Positions 37,654-47,469 are shown, counted from the first letter of the stretch. The stretch: DNA of 64,000 nucleotides from Olsenella massiliensis (GCF_001457795.1 NZ_LN898208.1:62001-126000), one strand, 5' to 3'. The notes: a model not told the origin generated them from the letters alone. Numbers and translations are program-made.

Positions 37654-37719
37654 AAAAAGCTCGCTTTCTCGATGCGTCCAGCCCCGCGAAGGTCCAGACA
37701 TCACTCAACGTTCGTCGCA

Positions 37720-37725
37720 AGTATA
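37720..37725 (-). promoter_or_regulatory. -10 element upstream of efp
   Basis: TATACT on the minus strand preceded by a GC-rich tract, about 67 nt ahead of the efp start. The -35 is weak at any usual spacing. Confidence 0.45.
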
Positions 37726-37775
37726 CCGCCCCGCCCCGCCGCTCGCGCAAACGGGCGGGCGGCTCCACAGACAAC

Positions 37776-37798
37776 GCAGGCCCCCCAGAGAGGCCTGC
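37776..37798 (-). terminator. Terminator-like hairpin after the metal ABC operon
   Basis: Perfect 7-bp stem GCAGGCC/GGCCTGC (37776-37782 with 37792-37798) with a 9-nt loop, 3 nt beyond the permease stop on the minus strand. Confidence 0.55.
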
Positions 37799-37801
37799 CC
37801 G

Positions 37802-38635
37802 TCATGCGGCCTGAGCGCGGGCCTGGCGACGGAAGGAGTGGAGCTCGGCCAGGGCGAACTGCGCCCCCAGGGCGACGCCGATCATACCTCCCGTGGAGGC
37901 GTTGAAGGCGACGCTCGCCCCGATGCCCACCAGAACGGCCAGCACGGCCACCAGGGGCGCGATCACCATCATGCGCCACAGGCTGTCCGTGATGAGACGC
38001 GCCGTGGCACCCGGGGTCACGAGCAGGGCGACAGACAGGATGATGCCCACGGCCTGGAGCGAGATGACCACGGTCACGGCGAGGGCGACGAGCAGCAACC
38101 TGCCGAGCCGGCGGGGCCGCAGACCCAGGGCCTGGGCGTGGTCAGGGTCAAATGCGAGGAGCGCCAGGTCCCTCCTGCGGACCGCCACCCAGAGCAGGAC
38201 GATCGCTCCCAGGACGAGCAGCTGCGTCTGGTCCTGGGGCGTGACGCCCAAAAGGTTCCCAAAGAGGATGTGGGTGAGGTTCACCTGGCTGGGCACCTTG
38301 GACACGAGCACGGTCCCCAGGGAGAAGAGCGTCGTGAAGACGATGCCCATGGAGGTGTCCGAGGAAAGGGCGCCCCCCTCCCCCACGCGCTCCATGAGGG
38401 CCACGGCCACCAGGGCAGCCGCCAGGGCGCCAAAAAGGTACGGCACCCCCAGCACATAGGAGAGGACCACGCCGGGGAGAACGGCGTGCGAGACGGCGTC
38501 ACCCATGAGCGACCAGCCCAGATGTATCACGAAGCAGCTGATGGTGCCACAGACGAGCGCGATGGCGATGCCCGCGACGAGGGCGCGCTGGATGAAGCCG
38601 AGGCTGAGGAGCTCCGCGATTCCCAGGGCCCCCAT
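37802..38635 (-). CDS. Metal ABC transporter permease (ABC-3 family, Mn/Zn type)
   Basis: Membrane subunit of a cluster A-I metal importer. The 277-residue product has about eight membrane segments and family motifs CFVIHLGWSLMGDAVSHAVLPGVV and FDPDHAQALGLRPRR. ATG at 38635 lies 1 nt after the ATPase stop. Mn versus Zn cannot be decided from the permease. Confidence 0.9.
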   Translation of the reverse strand: MGALGIAELLSLGFIQRALVAGIAIALVCGTISCFVIHLGWSLMGDAVSHAVLPGVVLSYVLGVPYLFGALAAALVAVALMERVGEGGALSSDTSMGIVFTTLFSLGTVLVSKVPSQVNLTHILFGNLLGVTPQDQTQLLVLGAIVLLWVAVRRRDLALLAFDPDHAQALGLRPRRLGRLLLVALAVTVVISLQAVGIILSVALLVTPGATARLITDSLWRMMVIAPLVAVLAVLVGIGASVAFNASTGGMIGVALGAQFALAELHSFRRQARAQAA

Positions 38636-38636
38636 C

Positions 38637-39404
38637 TTAGGCCACCATCCCCGTGGCAAAGCGAGCGTCCACGCCGAAGGCGCGCTCGATGGCGGCGGGG
38701 CTGAGCGCCTGGCGCGCGGGCCCCTGGCAGATGACCGTCCTGTCCAGGAGCGCCGCCTCGTCGAAGGACGTTGCCGCCATCCGTAGGTCATGCACGGCGG
38801 CAAGCACGCACACGCCATCCTGCGCGAGCTCGCGCAGGAGCCCGGCGATCGTCGCCTCCGAGCGCTTGTCAACGCCGGCAAAGGGCTCGTCAAGAAGGAG
38901 GTGGTGCGCGCCCTGGGCGATGCCGCGCGCGACGAACATGCGCTTCGCCTGTCCTCCCGAGAGCTCGCCCACCTGACGCCGCCGCAGCTCCCAGAGGTCG
39001 CACCGCCTCAGGGCCTCCTCCACGGCACGACGATCGGCGTCTCGGGGGGTCCTCGTGAGGCCCATGAGGGCGTAGCGACCCATCATGGCCACGTCCTCGA
39101 CGCAGAGGGGAAAGCTCGCGCTCGTGGCGTCCCTCTGGGGGACGTACCCCACGAGCCCCCTCCCCAGGACGGCGTCCACGTCTCGCCCGTCGTAGCTGAC
39201 GCGGCCCCTCTGGGGCGTCAGCTGGCCGACGAGCAGCTTGAAGAGGGTTGACTTCCCGGCTCCGTTTGCCCCGACGAGGGCGCAGAGGCTCCCCGGGGCA
39301 AGCTGGAGGCTCACGCCCCTGAGCGCCCACTCACTCGATCCCGCATAGCGGTAGCTGACATCGTCCACCCCTATGGCAGGGGTGCCACTCAGGACGTCGC
39401 TCAT
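38637..39404 (-). CDS. Metal ABC transporter ATPase (Mn/Zn type)
   Basis: 255-residue ATPase with Walker A GANGAGKST, signature LSGGQAKRMFVARG, Walker B LLLDEPFAGVD and H-loop VHD. Its start overlaps the binding-protein stop by 4 nt (ATGA). The three genes form one operon in the order lipoprotein, ATPase, permease. Confidence 0.92.
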   Translation of the reverse strand: MSDVLSGTPAIGVDDVSYRYAGSSEWALRGVSLQLAPGSLCALVGANGAGKSTLFKLLVGQLTPQRGRVSYDGRDVDAVLGRGLVGYVPQRDATSASFPLCVEDVAMMGRYALMGLTRTPRDADRRAVEEALRRCDLWELRRRQVGELSGGQAKRMFVARGIAQGAHHLLLDEPFAGVDKRSEATIAGLLRELAQDGVCVLAAVHDLRMAATSFDEAALLDRTVICQGPARQALSPAAIERAFGVDARFATGMVA

Positions 39405-40384
39405 CTCGCGCCCCCTTTCGCGAGCCCCTCGACGATGACGTGGGCATCGTGTCTCAAGAGCTCGAGATACGTGGGTACGGGGCCGTCCGCGTCGGAAAGT
39501 GAGTCCACGTAGAGCATGTGGTCGGCATCGGTCCAGAGCGTGGCGCCCGTCTCGTCCGCAACCTGTCGCATGGGCTTGGGGCTCACCGTTGACTCGCAGA
39601 AGACCGCTGGCACGCCGGCGGCTCGCACGCCGGCGACGACGGCCGCCACCTGCTGCGGCGTGCCCTCGTTCTCGGCGTTGACCGGCCAGAGGTACAGCTC
39701 CCTCAGGCCCGTGTCGCGGCAGAGATACGAGAACGCCCCCTCGCAGGTCACAAGGGTGCGCTGGCCCTCGGGAAGCTGGGAGAGGCCCTCCCTGAGCTCG
39801 TCCGACACGCCATCCAGCTCGCGCTTGTACGCCTCGCCGTTCCTTCGGTACTCGTCGGCATGGGCACGATCGAGCTCGCAGAAGGCCGTGACGATGTTGT
39901 CGACGTATGTCTTCCCGTTGGCGGGAGACATCCACGCGTGGGGGTTGGCGTTGCCGGCGTACTCCCCCTCCGCGATCCTCATCGGCTCGACTCCGTCAGA
40001 GAGCGTGACGCGCCGCGCGTGCGAGTCGGTCATGAACCGCTCGAACCACCGCTCGAGACCCAGGCCGTTGTCAAGCACGAGGTCGGCGTCCGCGGCGCGG
40101 GCGATGTCCTCGGGAGTGGGTTCGTAGTCGTGGATCTCGGCCCCCGGCCTGGTGATGGACTGGACGTTCAGGTGGTCGCCGGCTATGGTCTGCGCCATGT
40201 CCTGGATGACGGTGAACGTGGTCAGGACCTTGGGCTTGCGGCCGGCGCCCGCCGTGGGCCCCGAGGGGCAGGCGCTCAGGAGGCTGAGGGAAAGGACGAC
40301 CCCCAGAAGCGCGAGAAGCGCGCCCGCGCAACGTCTTTTCAGGCGTTCGTAGGAAGGGAGGGCTTGGGTGACTGGCAGTCGCAT
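39401..40384 (-). CDS. Metal-binding lipoprotein of Mn/Zn ABC transporter (ZnuA/PsaA/MntA-like)
   Basis: 327-residue cluster A-I binding protein. Signal with lipobox LLSAC, then likely metal ligands His in GAEIHDYEPTP, His in NPHAWMSP, Glu in VTCEGAFSYL and Asp in LWTDADHMLYVDSLS. The His-His-Glu-Asp set without a His-rich loop favours Mn (or Fe) over Zn. The promoter and a dyad operator directly upstream point to control by a DtxR/MntR-type repressor. Confidence 0.9.
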   Translation of the reverse strand: MRLPVTQALPSYERLKRRCAGALLALLGVVLSLSLLSACPSGPTAGAGRKPKVLTTFTVIQDMAQTIAGDHLNVQSITRPGAEIHDYEPTPEDIARAADADLVLDNGLGLERWFERFMTDSHARRVTLSDGVEPMRIAEGEYAGNANPHAWMSPANGKTYVDNIVTAFCELDRAHADEYRRNGEAYKRELDGVSDELREGLSQLPEGQRTLVTCEGAFSYLCRDTGLRELYLWPVNAENEGTPQQVAAVVAGVRAAGVPAVFCESTVSPKPMRQVADETGATLWTDADHMLYVDSLSDADGPVPTYLELLRHDAHVIVEGLAKGGAR

Positions 40385-40407
40385 GACCGCTCCAATCTTG
40401 CTTGACT

Positions 40408-40429
40408 AAAGTTAGCCTTATTTAACTTT
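40408..40429 (-). promoter_or_regulatory. Candidate DtxR/MntR-type operator of the metal ABC operon
   Basis: Perfect 7-bp dyad AAAGTTA/TAACTTT (40408-40414 and 40423-40429) with an 8-nt AT-rich spacer, lying at about +1 to +22 of the predicted transcript, where a metal-loaded repressor would block initiation. AT-rich TAAxTT-type dyads of this size are typical of MntR/ScaR sites. Confidence 0.6.
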
Positions 40430-40435
40430 TAGGCG

Positions 40436-40464
40436 ATTCTAATCCCTTTGCCTGAACGTTTCAA
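40436..40464 (-). promoter_or_regulatory. Promoter of the metal ABC operon
   Basis: Minus-strand -35 TTGAAA (40459-40464), 17-nt spacer, -10 TAGAAT (40436-40441). Start of transcription would be near 40429, 45 nt before the lipoprotein ATG. Confidence 0.7.
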
Positions 40465-40523
40465 GCCCTCTCGTCGCGCGAATCGCACCGTTCTGACCCA
40501 CCGGGCCAGCACCGCAGACGACA

Positions 40524-40553
40524 GGCGCGGGCGCCCCGAGGGACGCCCGCGCC
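40524..40553 (-). terminator. Terminator after fprA
   Basis: Perfect 10-bp GC-rich stem (40524-40533 with 40544-40553) with a 10-nt loop, about 50 nt past the fprA stop; no U-tract. Confidence 0.6.
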
Positions 40554-40601
40554 GCACTCATGCCAGGCCCGCCGCCCCGGACGCGGGGCGACGCCGGTCG
40601 T

Positions 40602-41864
40602 CTAGTGCTGCTTCTTCTCGAAACGCTTGGCGGGGTCGCAGGTGACCTCCTCCATGGAGTCGATGATGGCCTGCGCCATGTCATCGACGTCGCGCTTCTT
40701 GTCGCCGGAGAGCGAGGAGGCGATGGAGATGCGCTCGTTCATGACGGTCATGTCCTTCATCTCGTCCTCGAGGAACTCCTGCATGAGGTCGCCCGAGGTG
40801 ATCGCCCACGAGCCGTTCTCGATGATGGCGACGTGACGGTTCTGCATGTTGAGCATGCGCATCTCGTTGAGGAAGTTCTCCATGACGGGATAGATGTTGA
40901 GGTTGTAGGTCGGCGAGGCGAGCACCAGGTGCGAGTACTTGAAGACGTCGGCGATGAGGTAGGACACGTGCGTCTCGGAGATGTCGCAGACCTTGACGTT
41001 CGTGAAGCCCTTCTCGCAGATCGCGCTCGCGAGCGCCTGGGCGGCGGACTCGGTGTTGCCGTACATGGAGGCGTAGGCGATGAGGACGCCCTTCTCCTCC
41101 GGGGTGTAGCTCGACCAGTGGTTAAGCTTGTCGATGTAGGTCATGAGGTCGTCGTCGGCATGGTAGATGAGGCCGTGAAGCGGGCAGACGATCTTGATCT
41201 TGTCGAGGATCGTGGCGGCCTTGCCCAGAAGGAGCTGCACGTGAGGGCCGTACTTGCCGACGATGTTGCAGTGGTAGCGACGAATCTCGTCGAGGTTGTT
41301 GGCCTTCCAGTCCACGTCCGTGCTCCAGAGCTTGCCGTCGTTGGCGATGAAGCCGCCAAAGGCGTCCGCCGAGAACAGCACGCCCTCGGTGAGGTCGAAG
41401 GTGACCATGACCTCGGGCCAGTGGACCATGGGAGCCTCGACGAAGGTGACCGTGTGCTTGCCGAAGGAGAAGGTGTCACCCTCCTTGACCTGGATCTGCT
41501 CGTGCGCATCGACGTCAAAGCCAAACTGGTGCATGAGCATGAAGCACTTCTCGGAGGAGATGACCTTGACGTTGGGATACCGGCTGAGGATGAGGCCGGT
41601 CGAGGCGGCGTGGTCGGGCTCGAGGTGGTTGACGACCAGGTAGTCAAGGTCCCTGCCGTCGAGCACGTGCTCGAGGTTGGACATCATCTGACGGCCCTGG
41701 CCCCACTCGATGGTGTCGAACATGGCCGTCTTCTCGTCGAGAAGGACGTAGCAGTTGTAGGAGACGCCCTGCGGGATGGGATGGATGTTCTCGAACAGGT
41801 GCGTCCTGTGGTCATTTGCGCCGATCCAATAAATGTCATCGGTGACGTTGCGTACGCAGTACAT
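40602..41864 (-). CDS. fprA: Flavodiiron protein, FprA/FDP class A
   Basis: Cytosolic O2 (or NO) reductase of anaerobes, taking electrons from rubredoxin. The 420-residue product has a metallo-beta-lactamase-like domain with diiron ligands in NHLEPDH (HxExDH), VHWPE, SADAFG and PLHGLIY, and a C-terminal flavodoxin domain (YASMYGNTESAAQAL, SPTYNLNIYP). It has no rubredoxin domain of its own. ATG at 41864 follows AAAGGAGAGAC. It is 66 nt downstream of the fusion gene that ends in rubredoxin, the obvious electron donor; the two are probably co-transcribed. Confidence 0.93.
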   Translation of the reverse strand: MYCVRNVTDDIYWIGANDHRTHLFENIHPIPQGVSYNCYVLLDEKTAMFDTIEWGQGRQMMSNLEHVLDGRDLDYLVVNHLEPDHAASTGLILSRYPNVKVISSEKCFMLMHQFGFDVDAHEQIQVKEGDTFSFGKHTVTFVEAPMVHWPEVMVTFDLTEGVLFSADAFGGFIANDGKLWSTDVDWKANNLDEIRRYHCNIVGKYGPHVQLLLGKAATILDKIKIVCPLHGLIYHADDDLMTYIDKLNHWSSYTPEEKGVLIAYASMYGNTESAAQALASAICEKGFTNVKVCDISETHVSYLIADVFKYSHLVLASPTYNLNIYPVMENFLNEMRMLNMQNRHVAIIENGSWAITSGDLMQEFLEDEMKDMTVMNERISIASSLSGDKKRDVDDMAQAIIDSMEEVTCDPAKRFEKKQH

Positions 41865-41930
41865 GTCTCTCCTTTCGTCGCGGGCCCAAGCCGGTCGCCC
41901 GGGCCCGCCAGGCATTGTCGGATACGAGCG

Positions 41931-44156
41931 CTACAGTCCGAGATGCGTCCTATCGACGAAGTTGTCCTTGGGCTCCGCGCACTCGGGGCAGACCCAGTCG
42001 GAGGGCAGCTCGCTGAACAGCGTGCCCGGGACGATCTCGGCCTCGGCGTCGCCAAGCTCGGGCACGTACTCGTAGCCGCAGCCGGAGCAGACCATGGTGG
42101 GTCCAATGGGATCGGGCTTGGGCATGTGCGGCCGCTTGATCTTGACCATCTCGCCGGCCGGCTGCTTCTCCTCGGTGCCGAACGCCTTGGTGAGCAGCGG
42201 CAGGACCTCGTTCACGTCGCCCACGATGCCGTAGTCGCAGTTCTTGAAGATGGGCGCGCCGGCGTTGGTGTTGATGGCGACGATCGTGGAGGCGTCCTTG
42301 ATGCCCTTGAGGTGCTGCTTTGCGCCGGAGATGCCGCAGGCCACGTAGAGGTTGCCCTTGAACTTCTGGCCCGACATGCCCACATAGCGGTTGAGGGGGA
42401 CGTACTTGAGGGTCTCGGCCACGGGACGGGAGGAGCCGATGGCGGCGCCGGCGGCCTGGGCGAGGTCCTCGATGAGCTTCATGTTCTCTTTGTCGCCGAT
42501 GCCCTTGCCGGCCGAGACGACGCGCTCGGCGTCGACGATCGGGGTGTCGGCGGGGATGCCGACGCTGAAGTCATAGCCGTCGGCCTTCAGCGCCGCGACA
42601 ACGGCGTCGACGTTGGCCTGCTGGTCGGCGTCGTTGAAGATCTTGAGCTTGCGCGGGCCGGTGGCGGGCATGACAGGGCCGAAGAGCGCCTTGGCGGCCT
42701 TCTTGCCGGTCTCCTTCTTCTTGCCGAGACGGCCCAGCTCGTAGGAGGCGATGACGATGCGCTGGACCTCGTTGGTGCCCTCGTAGATCGTCGTGATCTT
42801 GGCGTCACGGTAGGCGCGCTCGACCTCCATGCCCTTGATGAAGCCGCTGCCGCCATGAATCTGGAGGGCGTCGTTGACGACCTCGAGGGCGATGTCAGAG
42901 GCGTAGAGCTTGGCCATGGCGGCCTCGCGCCCGTAGCGGGGCACGTGGTTCTGCTTGCACTCGGCCGCGGAATAGACGAGGAAGCGCGCGGCGCGAATCT
43001 TGGTGGCCATGTCGGCGAGCTTGAACGAGATGCCCTGGTTCGTGCCGATGGGGCTGTTGAACTGGATGCGCTCGCGGGCGTAGGCGAGAGCCTTCTCATA
43101 GGCGCCCTGGGCGATGCCGAGCGCCTGCGCGGCGATGCCGATGCGGCCGCCGTCGAGGGTCGCCATGGCGATCTTGAAGCCCTTGCCCTCCTCGCCCAGG
43201 AGGTTCTCCTTGGGGACCTTCACGTTGTTGAAGATGAGCTCGGCGGTCGAGGAGGAGCGAATGCCCATCTTGTCATAGTGCTCGCCGAAGGTGAAGCCGT
43301 CCCAGCCCTTCTCGACGATGAACGCGGAGATGCCATGGTTGCCCAGCTCGGGCGCCGTGGAGGCGAAGACGACGTAGGTGTCGGCCTTGGGGGCGTTGGT
43401 GATGAAGATCTTGGATCCGTTCAGCAGCCAGTGGTCACCCTTGTCAACGGCGGTCGTCTGGGTGCCCGAGGCGTCGGAGCCGGCGTTCTCCTCGGTGAGG
43501 CCGAAGGCGCCGATGTGCTCGCCGGTGCAGAGGGGCACGAGATACTTCCTCTTCTGCTCCTCGTTGCCGAACTCGGCGATCGGGAAGGTGCCCAGCGACG
43601 TGTGGGCGGAGAGGATGACGCCGGCGCCGCCGTCGACGCGGGAGAGCTCCTCGACGGCGATGGCATAGCTCAGCACGTCAAGGCCGGCGCCGCTGTACTC
43701 CTTGGGATACGGGATGCCCATCCAGCCATGGGTCCCATAGCCCTTGACCGCCTCGGTCGGGAACTCGTTCTGCTGGTCGAGCTGGAACGCGATGGGCGCA
43801 ATCTCGCTCTCGGCAAATGCCCTGACCTCTGCACGAAGCTTCTCGTGGGCCTCCGTGGTCTGATACAACATGCCAAACTCCTCCTTCGTCTCTTTCTGAC
43901 TTGCGTTCTGCACGGGCGTCGGCGCGGGCGCGGCAGGCTCCTCGACGCGCTGAGGTGCGTCCTCAGCGGCGGGCGCGGCCGCCTCTGCCTTGAGGTGCGC
44001 GGGCTCCTTTGCGACGTCCTCACCCTCGTCGGCCGCAGGCGCGGGCTCACGGTCGGGCTCGACGGGCTTCACGGGACGCGCTGCGCCCTTGTCTGAGGGA
44101 GGTGCGCTCTTCTTCTGCTTCTTGCTGGACCAAAACCCGGTCATAGGCCTCACCAT
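41931..44156 (-). CDS. Acyl-CoA dehydrogenase / EtfA FAD-domain / rubredoxin fusion
   Basis: A product of about 741 residues. After an Ala/Pro/Glu-rich linker (about 95 residues) comes a complete short-chain acyl-CoA dehydrogenase (LTEENAGSDASGTQTTA, FITNAPKADTYVV, catalytic Glu in TIYEGTNEVQR). Next is the C-terminal FAD domain of EtfA (VVSAGKGIGDKENMKLIEDL, YVACGISGAKQHLKGIKD, YGIVGDVNEVLPLLTKAF) without the EtfA N-terminal domain. A rubredoxin closes it, with iron cysteines in CSGCGYEY and CPECAEPKDNF. Two starts have excellent SDs: 44156 (AGGAG) for the long form and 43871 (AAGGAGG) for a core without the linker. Predicted to pass electrons between acyl-CoA and rubredoxin, then FprA downstream. 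Separate from the Bcd of the butyrate operon. Confidence 0.9.
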   Translation of the reverse strand: MVRPMTGFWSSKKQKKSAPPSDKGAARPVKPVEPDREPAPAADEGEDVAKEPAHLKAEAAAPAAEDAPQRVEEPAAPAPTPVQNASQKETKEEFGMLYQTTEAHEKLRAEVRAFAESEIAPIAFQLDQQNEFPTEAVKGYGTHGWMGIPYPKEYSGAGLDVLSYAIAVEELSRVDGGAGVILSAHTSLGTFPIAEFGNEEQKRKYLVPLCTGEHIGAFGLTEENAGSDASGTQTTAVDKGDHWLLNGSKIFITNAPKADTYVVFASTAPELGNHGISAFIVEKGWDGFTFGEHYDKMGIRSSSTAELIFNNVKVPKENLLGEEGKGFKIAMATLDGGRIGIAAQALGIAQGAYEKALAYARERIQFNSPIGTNQGISFKLADMATKIRAARFLVYSAAECKQNHVPRYGREAAMAKLYASDIALEVVNDALQIHGGSGFIKGMEVERAYRDAKITTIYEGTNEVQRIVIASYELGRLGKKKETGKKAAKALFGPVMPATGPRKLKIFNDADQQANVDAVVAALKADGYDFSVGIPADTPIVDAERVVSAGKGIGDKENMKLIEDLAQAAGAAIGSSRPVAETLKYVPLNRYVGMSGQKFKGNLYVACGISGAKQHLKGIKDASTIVAINTNAGAPIFKNCDYGIVGDVNEVLPLLTKAFGTEEKQPAGEMVKIKRPHMPKPDPIGPTMVCSGCGYEYVPELGDAEAEIVPGTLFSELPSDWVCPECAEPKDNFVDRTHLGL

Positions 44157-44270
44157 CACTCTCTCTCCTGGCTGCTGGCAACGGGGCTCCCCCGCTCTCC
44201 ACACACATATGTTATATTTCATATCGCATTTAAAAGATTCAAGCTTGCGGTAAGTGAGGGCTATTGAGAC
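44157..44270 (-). promoter_or_regulatory. AT-rich promoter region of the fusion gene
   Basis: Follows two terminators and is AT-rich against the surrounding GC. It has TTGAAT near 44240 and TATAAC near 44213 on the minus strand, but their spacing (20 nt) is not standard, so exact elements are uncertain. It shows the fusion-fprA pair can be transcribed independently of the butyrate operon. Confidence 0.45.
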
Positions 44271-44274
44271 GTGA

Positions 44275-44340
44275 GCGGCACCCGCCAGACGCCATGTCTG
44301 ACGGGTGCCGCACTACCGGCGTCGGGCCCTGCCCGACGCC
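44275..44340 (-). terminator. Tandem terminator hairpins after etfA
   Basis: First hairpin: 10-bp GCGGCACCCG/CGGGTGCCGC with an additional AGAC/GTCT inner stem (44275-44311). Second: perfect 10-bp GGCGTCGGGC/GCCCGACGCC with a 3-nt loop (44318-44340). The pair closes the butyrate operon. Confidence 0.75.
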
Positions 44341-44356
44341 TCGGGACGAATGACGC

Positions 44357-45454
44357 CTACAGGCCCTGGGCCCGCATGACGCCGATCTGCTTGATGAGCT
44401 CGGGAACGATCTTGAACAGGTCGCCCGCGATGCCCAGGTCGGCGATCTCGAAGATGGGGGCGTCGGGGTTCGAGTTGATCGACACGATGTAGCCGGAGTC
44501 CTGCATGCCGGCGACGTGCTGGATGGCGCCGGAGATGCCGAGCGTCACGTACAGCTGCGGGCGGACGGTGCGACCCGTCTGCCCCACCTGATGCGCCGCG
44601 TCGATCCAGCCCGCGTCAACGACGGCGCGCGAGGCGCCCACGACGCCGCCGAGCGTGTCGGCGAGTTCCTTGGCGAGCTTGAGGCCGCCCTCGACGTCCC
44701 TGGAGATGCCGCGGCCCACCGAGACGACCACGTCGGCGCCCGTGAGGTCGACGAGCTCCTTGGCCGCCTTCTCCACGCTGACGACCTTCGTGTGCAGGTC
44801 GGCCTCGGAGAGCTCGAAGTCCTCGAGCTCCACCTTGACGTCGTCTGCCTTGGACTGGTCAAAGGCCGCCTTCTTCATGACGCCCGGGCGGACCGTCGCC
44901 ATCTGGGGGCGGAAGCGCGGGCAGACGATGGTCGCCATGAGGTGTCCGCCAAAGGCGGGGCGCGTCATCTTGAGGTTCTTGTCCTCGTAGTCGAACTTCT
45001 GCCTCGAGAGGTCGATCGTGGACGACGTGCGCAGGAACTCGACGTACTTCTCGGTGTCGATGTCCAGGTGGGTCGTGTCTGCGGTGAGGCCGGTGTGCAG
45101 GCGAGCCGCGCAGCGCGGCGCGAGGTCGCGACCGATGGTCGTGGCCCCGATGAGCACCACGCTGGGCTTGTGCTCATTGACCTTGTCACACAGGACCTTC
45201 GTGTAGGCGTCCGTCGTGTAGGTGGCGAGCAGCGGCCCCTCGCAGACCTTCACGACGTCGGCGCCGTAGCCGCCAAGCTCCTTGGCGACCTTGCTGACGC
45301 CCGTGCCGCCCAGGAGCAGGGCGACCACGTCCTGCCCGAGATCATCGGCGAGCTTGCGGGCCTCGCTCACGAGCTCGAAGTTGGTGGGCATGAGCTTGCC
45401 CCCGCGCTGCTCGCAGAACACCCAGACGCCCTTGTACTCAGCATAGTCAGTCAT
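44357..45454 (-). CDS. etfA: Electron transfer flavoprotein alpha subunit
   Basis: With EtfB, couples Bcd to NADH and, in bifurcating complexes, ferredoxin. The 365-residue product has a full N-terminal domain ([12 protein letters not shown]), the FAD-domain motifs [50 protein letters not shown] and [19 protein letters not shown] at 45454 follows AAGGGAGGAGG. It is 14 nt after etfB; last gene of the butyrate operon before two terminators. Confidence 0.94.
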   Translation of the reverse strand: MTDYAEYKGVWVFCEQRGGKLMPTNFELVSEARKLADDLGQDVVALLLGGTGVSKVAKELGGYGADVVKVCEGPLLATYTTDAYTKVLCDKVNEHKPSVVLIGATTIGRDLAPRCAARLHTGLTADTTHLDIDTEKYVEFLRTSSTIDLSRQKFDYEDKNLKMTRPAFGGHLMATIVCPRFRPQMATVRPGVMKKAAFDQSKADDVKVELEDFELSEADLHTKVVSVEKAAKELVDLTGADVVVSVGRGISRDVEGGLKLAKELADTLGGVVGASRAVVDAGWIDAAHQVGQTGRTVRPQLYVTLGISGAIQHVAGMQDSGYIVSINSNPDAPIFEIADLGIAGDLFKIVPELIKQIGVMRAQGL

Positions 45455-45468
45455 GTACCCCTCCTCCC

Positions 45469-46263
45469 TTAGATGAGGTGCTTGGCGGCAAGGCGAGCCG
45501 CAAGCTGTTCGGCGACGTCCACGCCCTCGAGCATCGTGCCTGCGCCCTTCTGGGGAGGCGTGAAGCTCTTCCAGACGTTGGTCGGGCTGCCCTTGAGGCC
45601 GATGGTGTCCAGCTCGATGAGCGGGTCGTCCTTGAGGGTCTCGAAGTTGAAGACCTCGAGCGGCTTGTCGTAGGCGCACCAGATGTCGGGAATGTTCATG
45701 TAACGAGGCTCGTTGAGCTCCTTGATGCAGGTCAGCAGGCAGGGGGTCTCAACCTCGATGACCATGAAGCCGTCCTCGAGCTGGCGCTTGAGCGTGAGCT
45801 TGTCGCCGTCCTTCTGGATGTCGGTGACATAGGAGACCTGCGGGATGCCCAGCTTCTCGGCGATCTGGGGCCCAACCTGGGCCGTGTCGCCGTCGATGGC
45901 CTGGCGACCGCAGAAGACCACGTCACCCTTCTCGACGCCGATCTTGTTGACGCCGGCGGCGATGATCTGGCTCGTCGCAAAGGTGTCCGAGCCGCCGAAC
46001 TCGCGGGCAGAGATCAGCACGGCACGGTCGGCGCCGCGGGCCAGAAGCTCGCGCAGCATGCCCTCGGCCGGTGGGGGCCCCATGGAGACGACGACGACCT
46101 CGCAGCCGGTCTCGTCCTTAAGCTTGAGGGCCGCCTCGAGGGCGTTGAGGTCGTCGGGGTTGGTGATGGCCGCCATGGAGGCGCGGTCGAGCTGACCGTT
46201 CTCCTTGACGGCGACGTTGCCGGAGGTGTCCGGCACCTGCTTGACGCAAACAATCGCTTTCAT
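45469..46263 (-). CDS. etfB: Electron transfer flavoprotein beta subunit
   Basis: EtfB carries the second nucleotide or flavin and docks with Bcd. The 264-residue product has the start VCVKQVPDTSG, NPDDLNALEAALKLKDETG, FCGRQAIDGDTAQVGPQIAE and LPCLLTCIKELNEPRYMNI-type segments (here TPCLLTCIKELNEPRYM). VxxGRQAxDGDTAQVGP is the form seen in bifurcating clostridial EtfB, so flavin-based bifurcation is plausible. It follows bcd by 15 nt. Confidence 0.94.
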   Translation of the reverse strand: MKAIVCVKQVPDTSGNVAVKENGQLDRASMAAITNPDDLNALEAALKLKDETGCEVVVVSMGPPPAEGMLRELLARGADRAVLISAREFGGSDTFATSQIIAAGVNKIGVEKGDVVFCGRQAIDGDTAQVGPQIAEKLGIPQVSYVTDIQKDGDKLTLKRQLEDGFMVIEVETPCLLTCIKELNEPRYMNIPDIWCAYDKPLEVFNFETLKDDPLIELDTIGLKGSPTNVWKSFTPPQKGAGTMLEGVDVAEQLAARLAAKHLI

Positions 46264-46278
46264 CGTGTGTGTGCCCTC

Positions 46279-47448
<1,170 letters not shown>

Positions 47449-47469
47449 GGAATGTTCCTCCCCTTGTAC

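Noticed and set aside
40560-44096. A 1178-codon open frame on the plus strand, and similar long plus-strand frames at 8016-10505, 45478-47076, 31842-33491 and 50430-51794.
   Set aside because: They lie antisense to well-recognised genes (fprA and the fusion, ABC importer, etfB/bcd, recN, CoA-transferase). They arise from GC-rich third-position bias, have Val/Gly/Asp/Arg-rich sequence without domains, and lack consistent ribosome binding sites.
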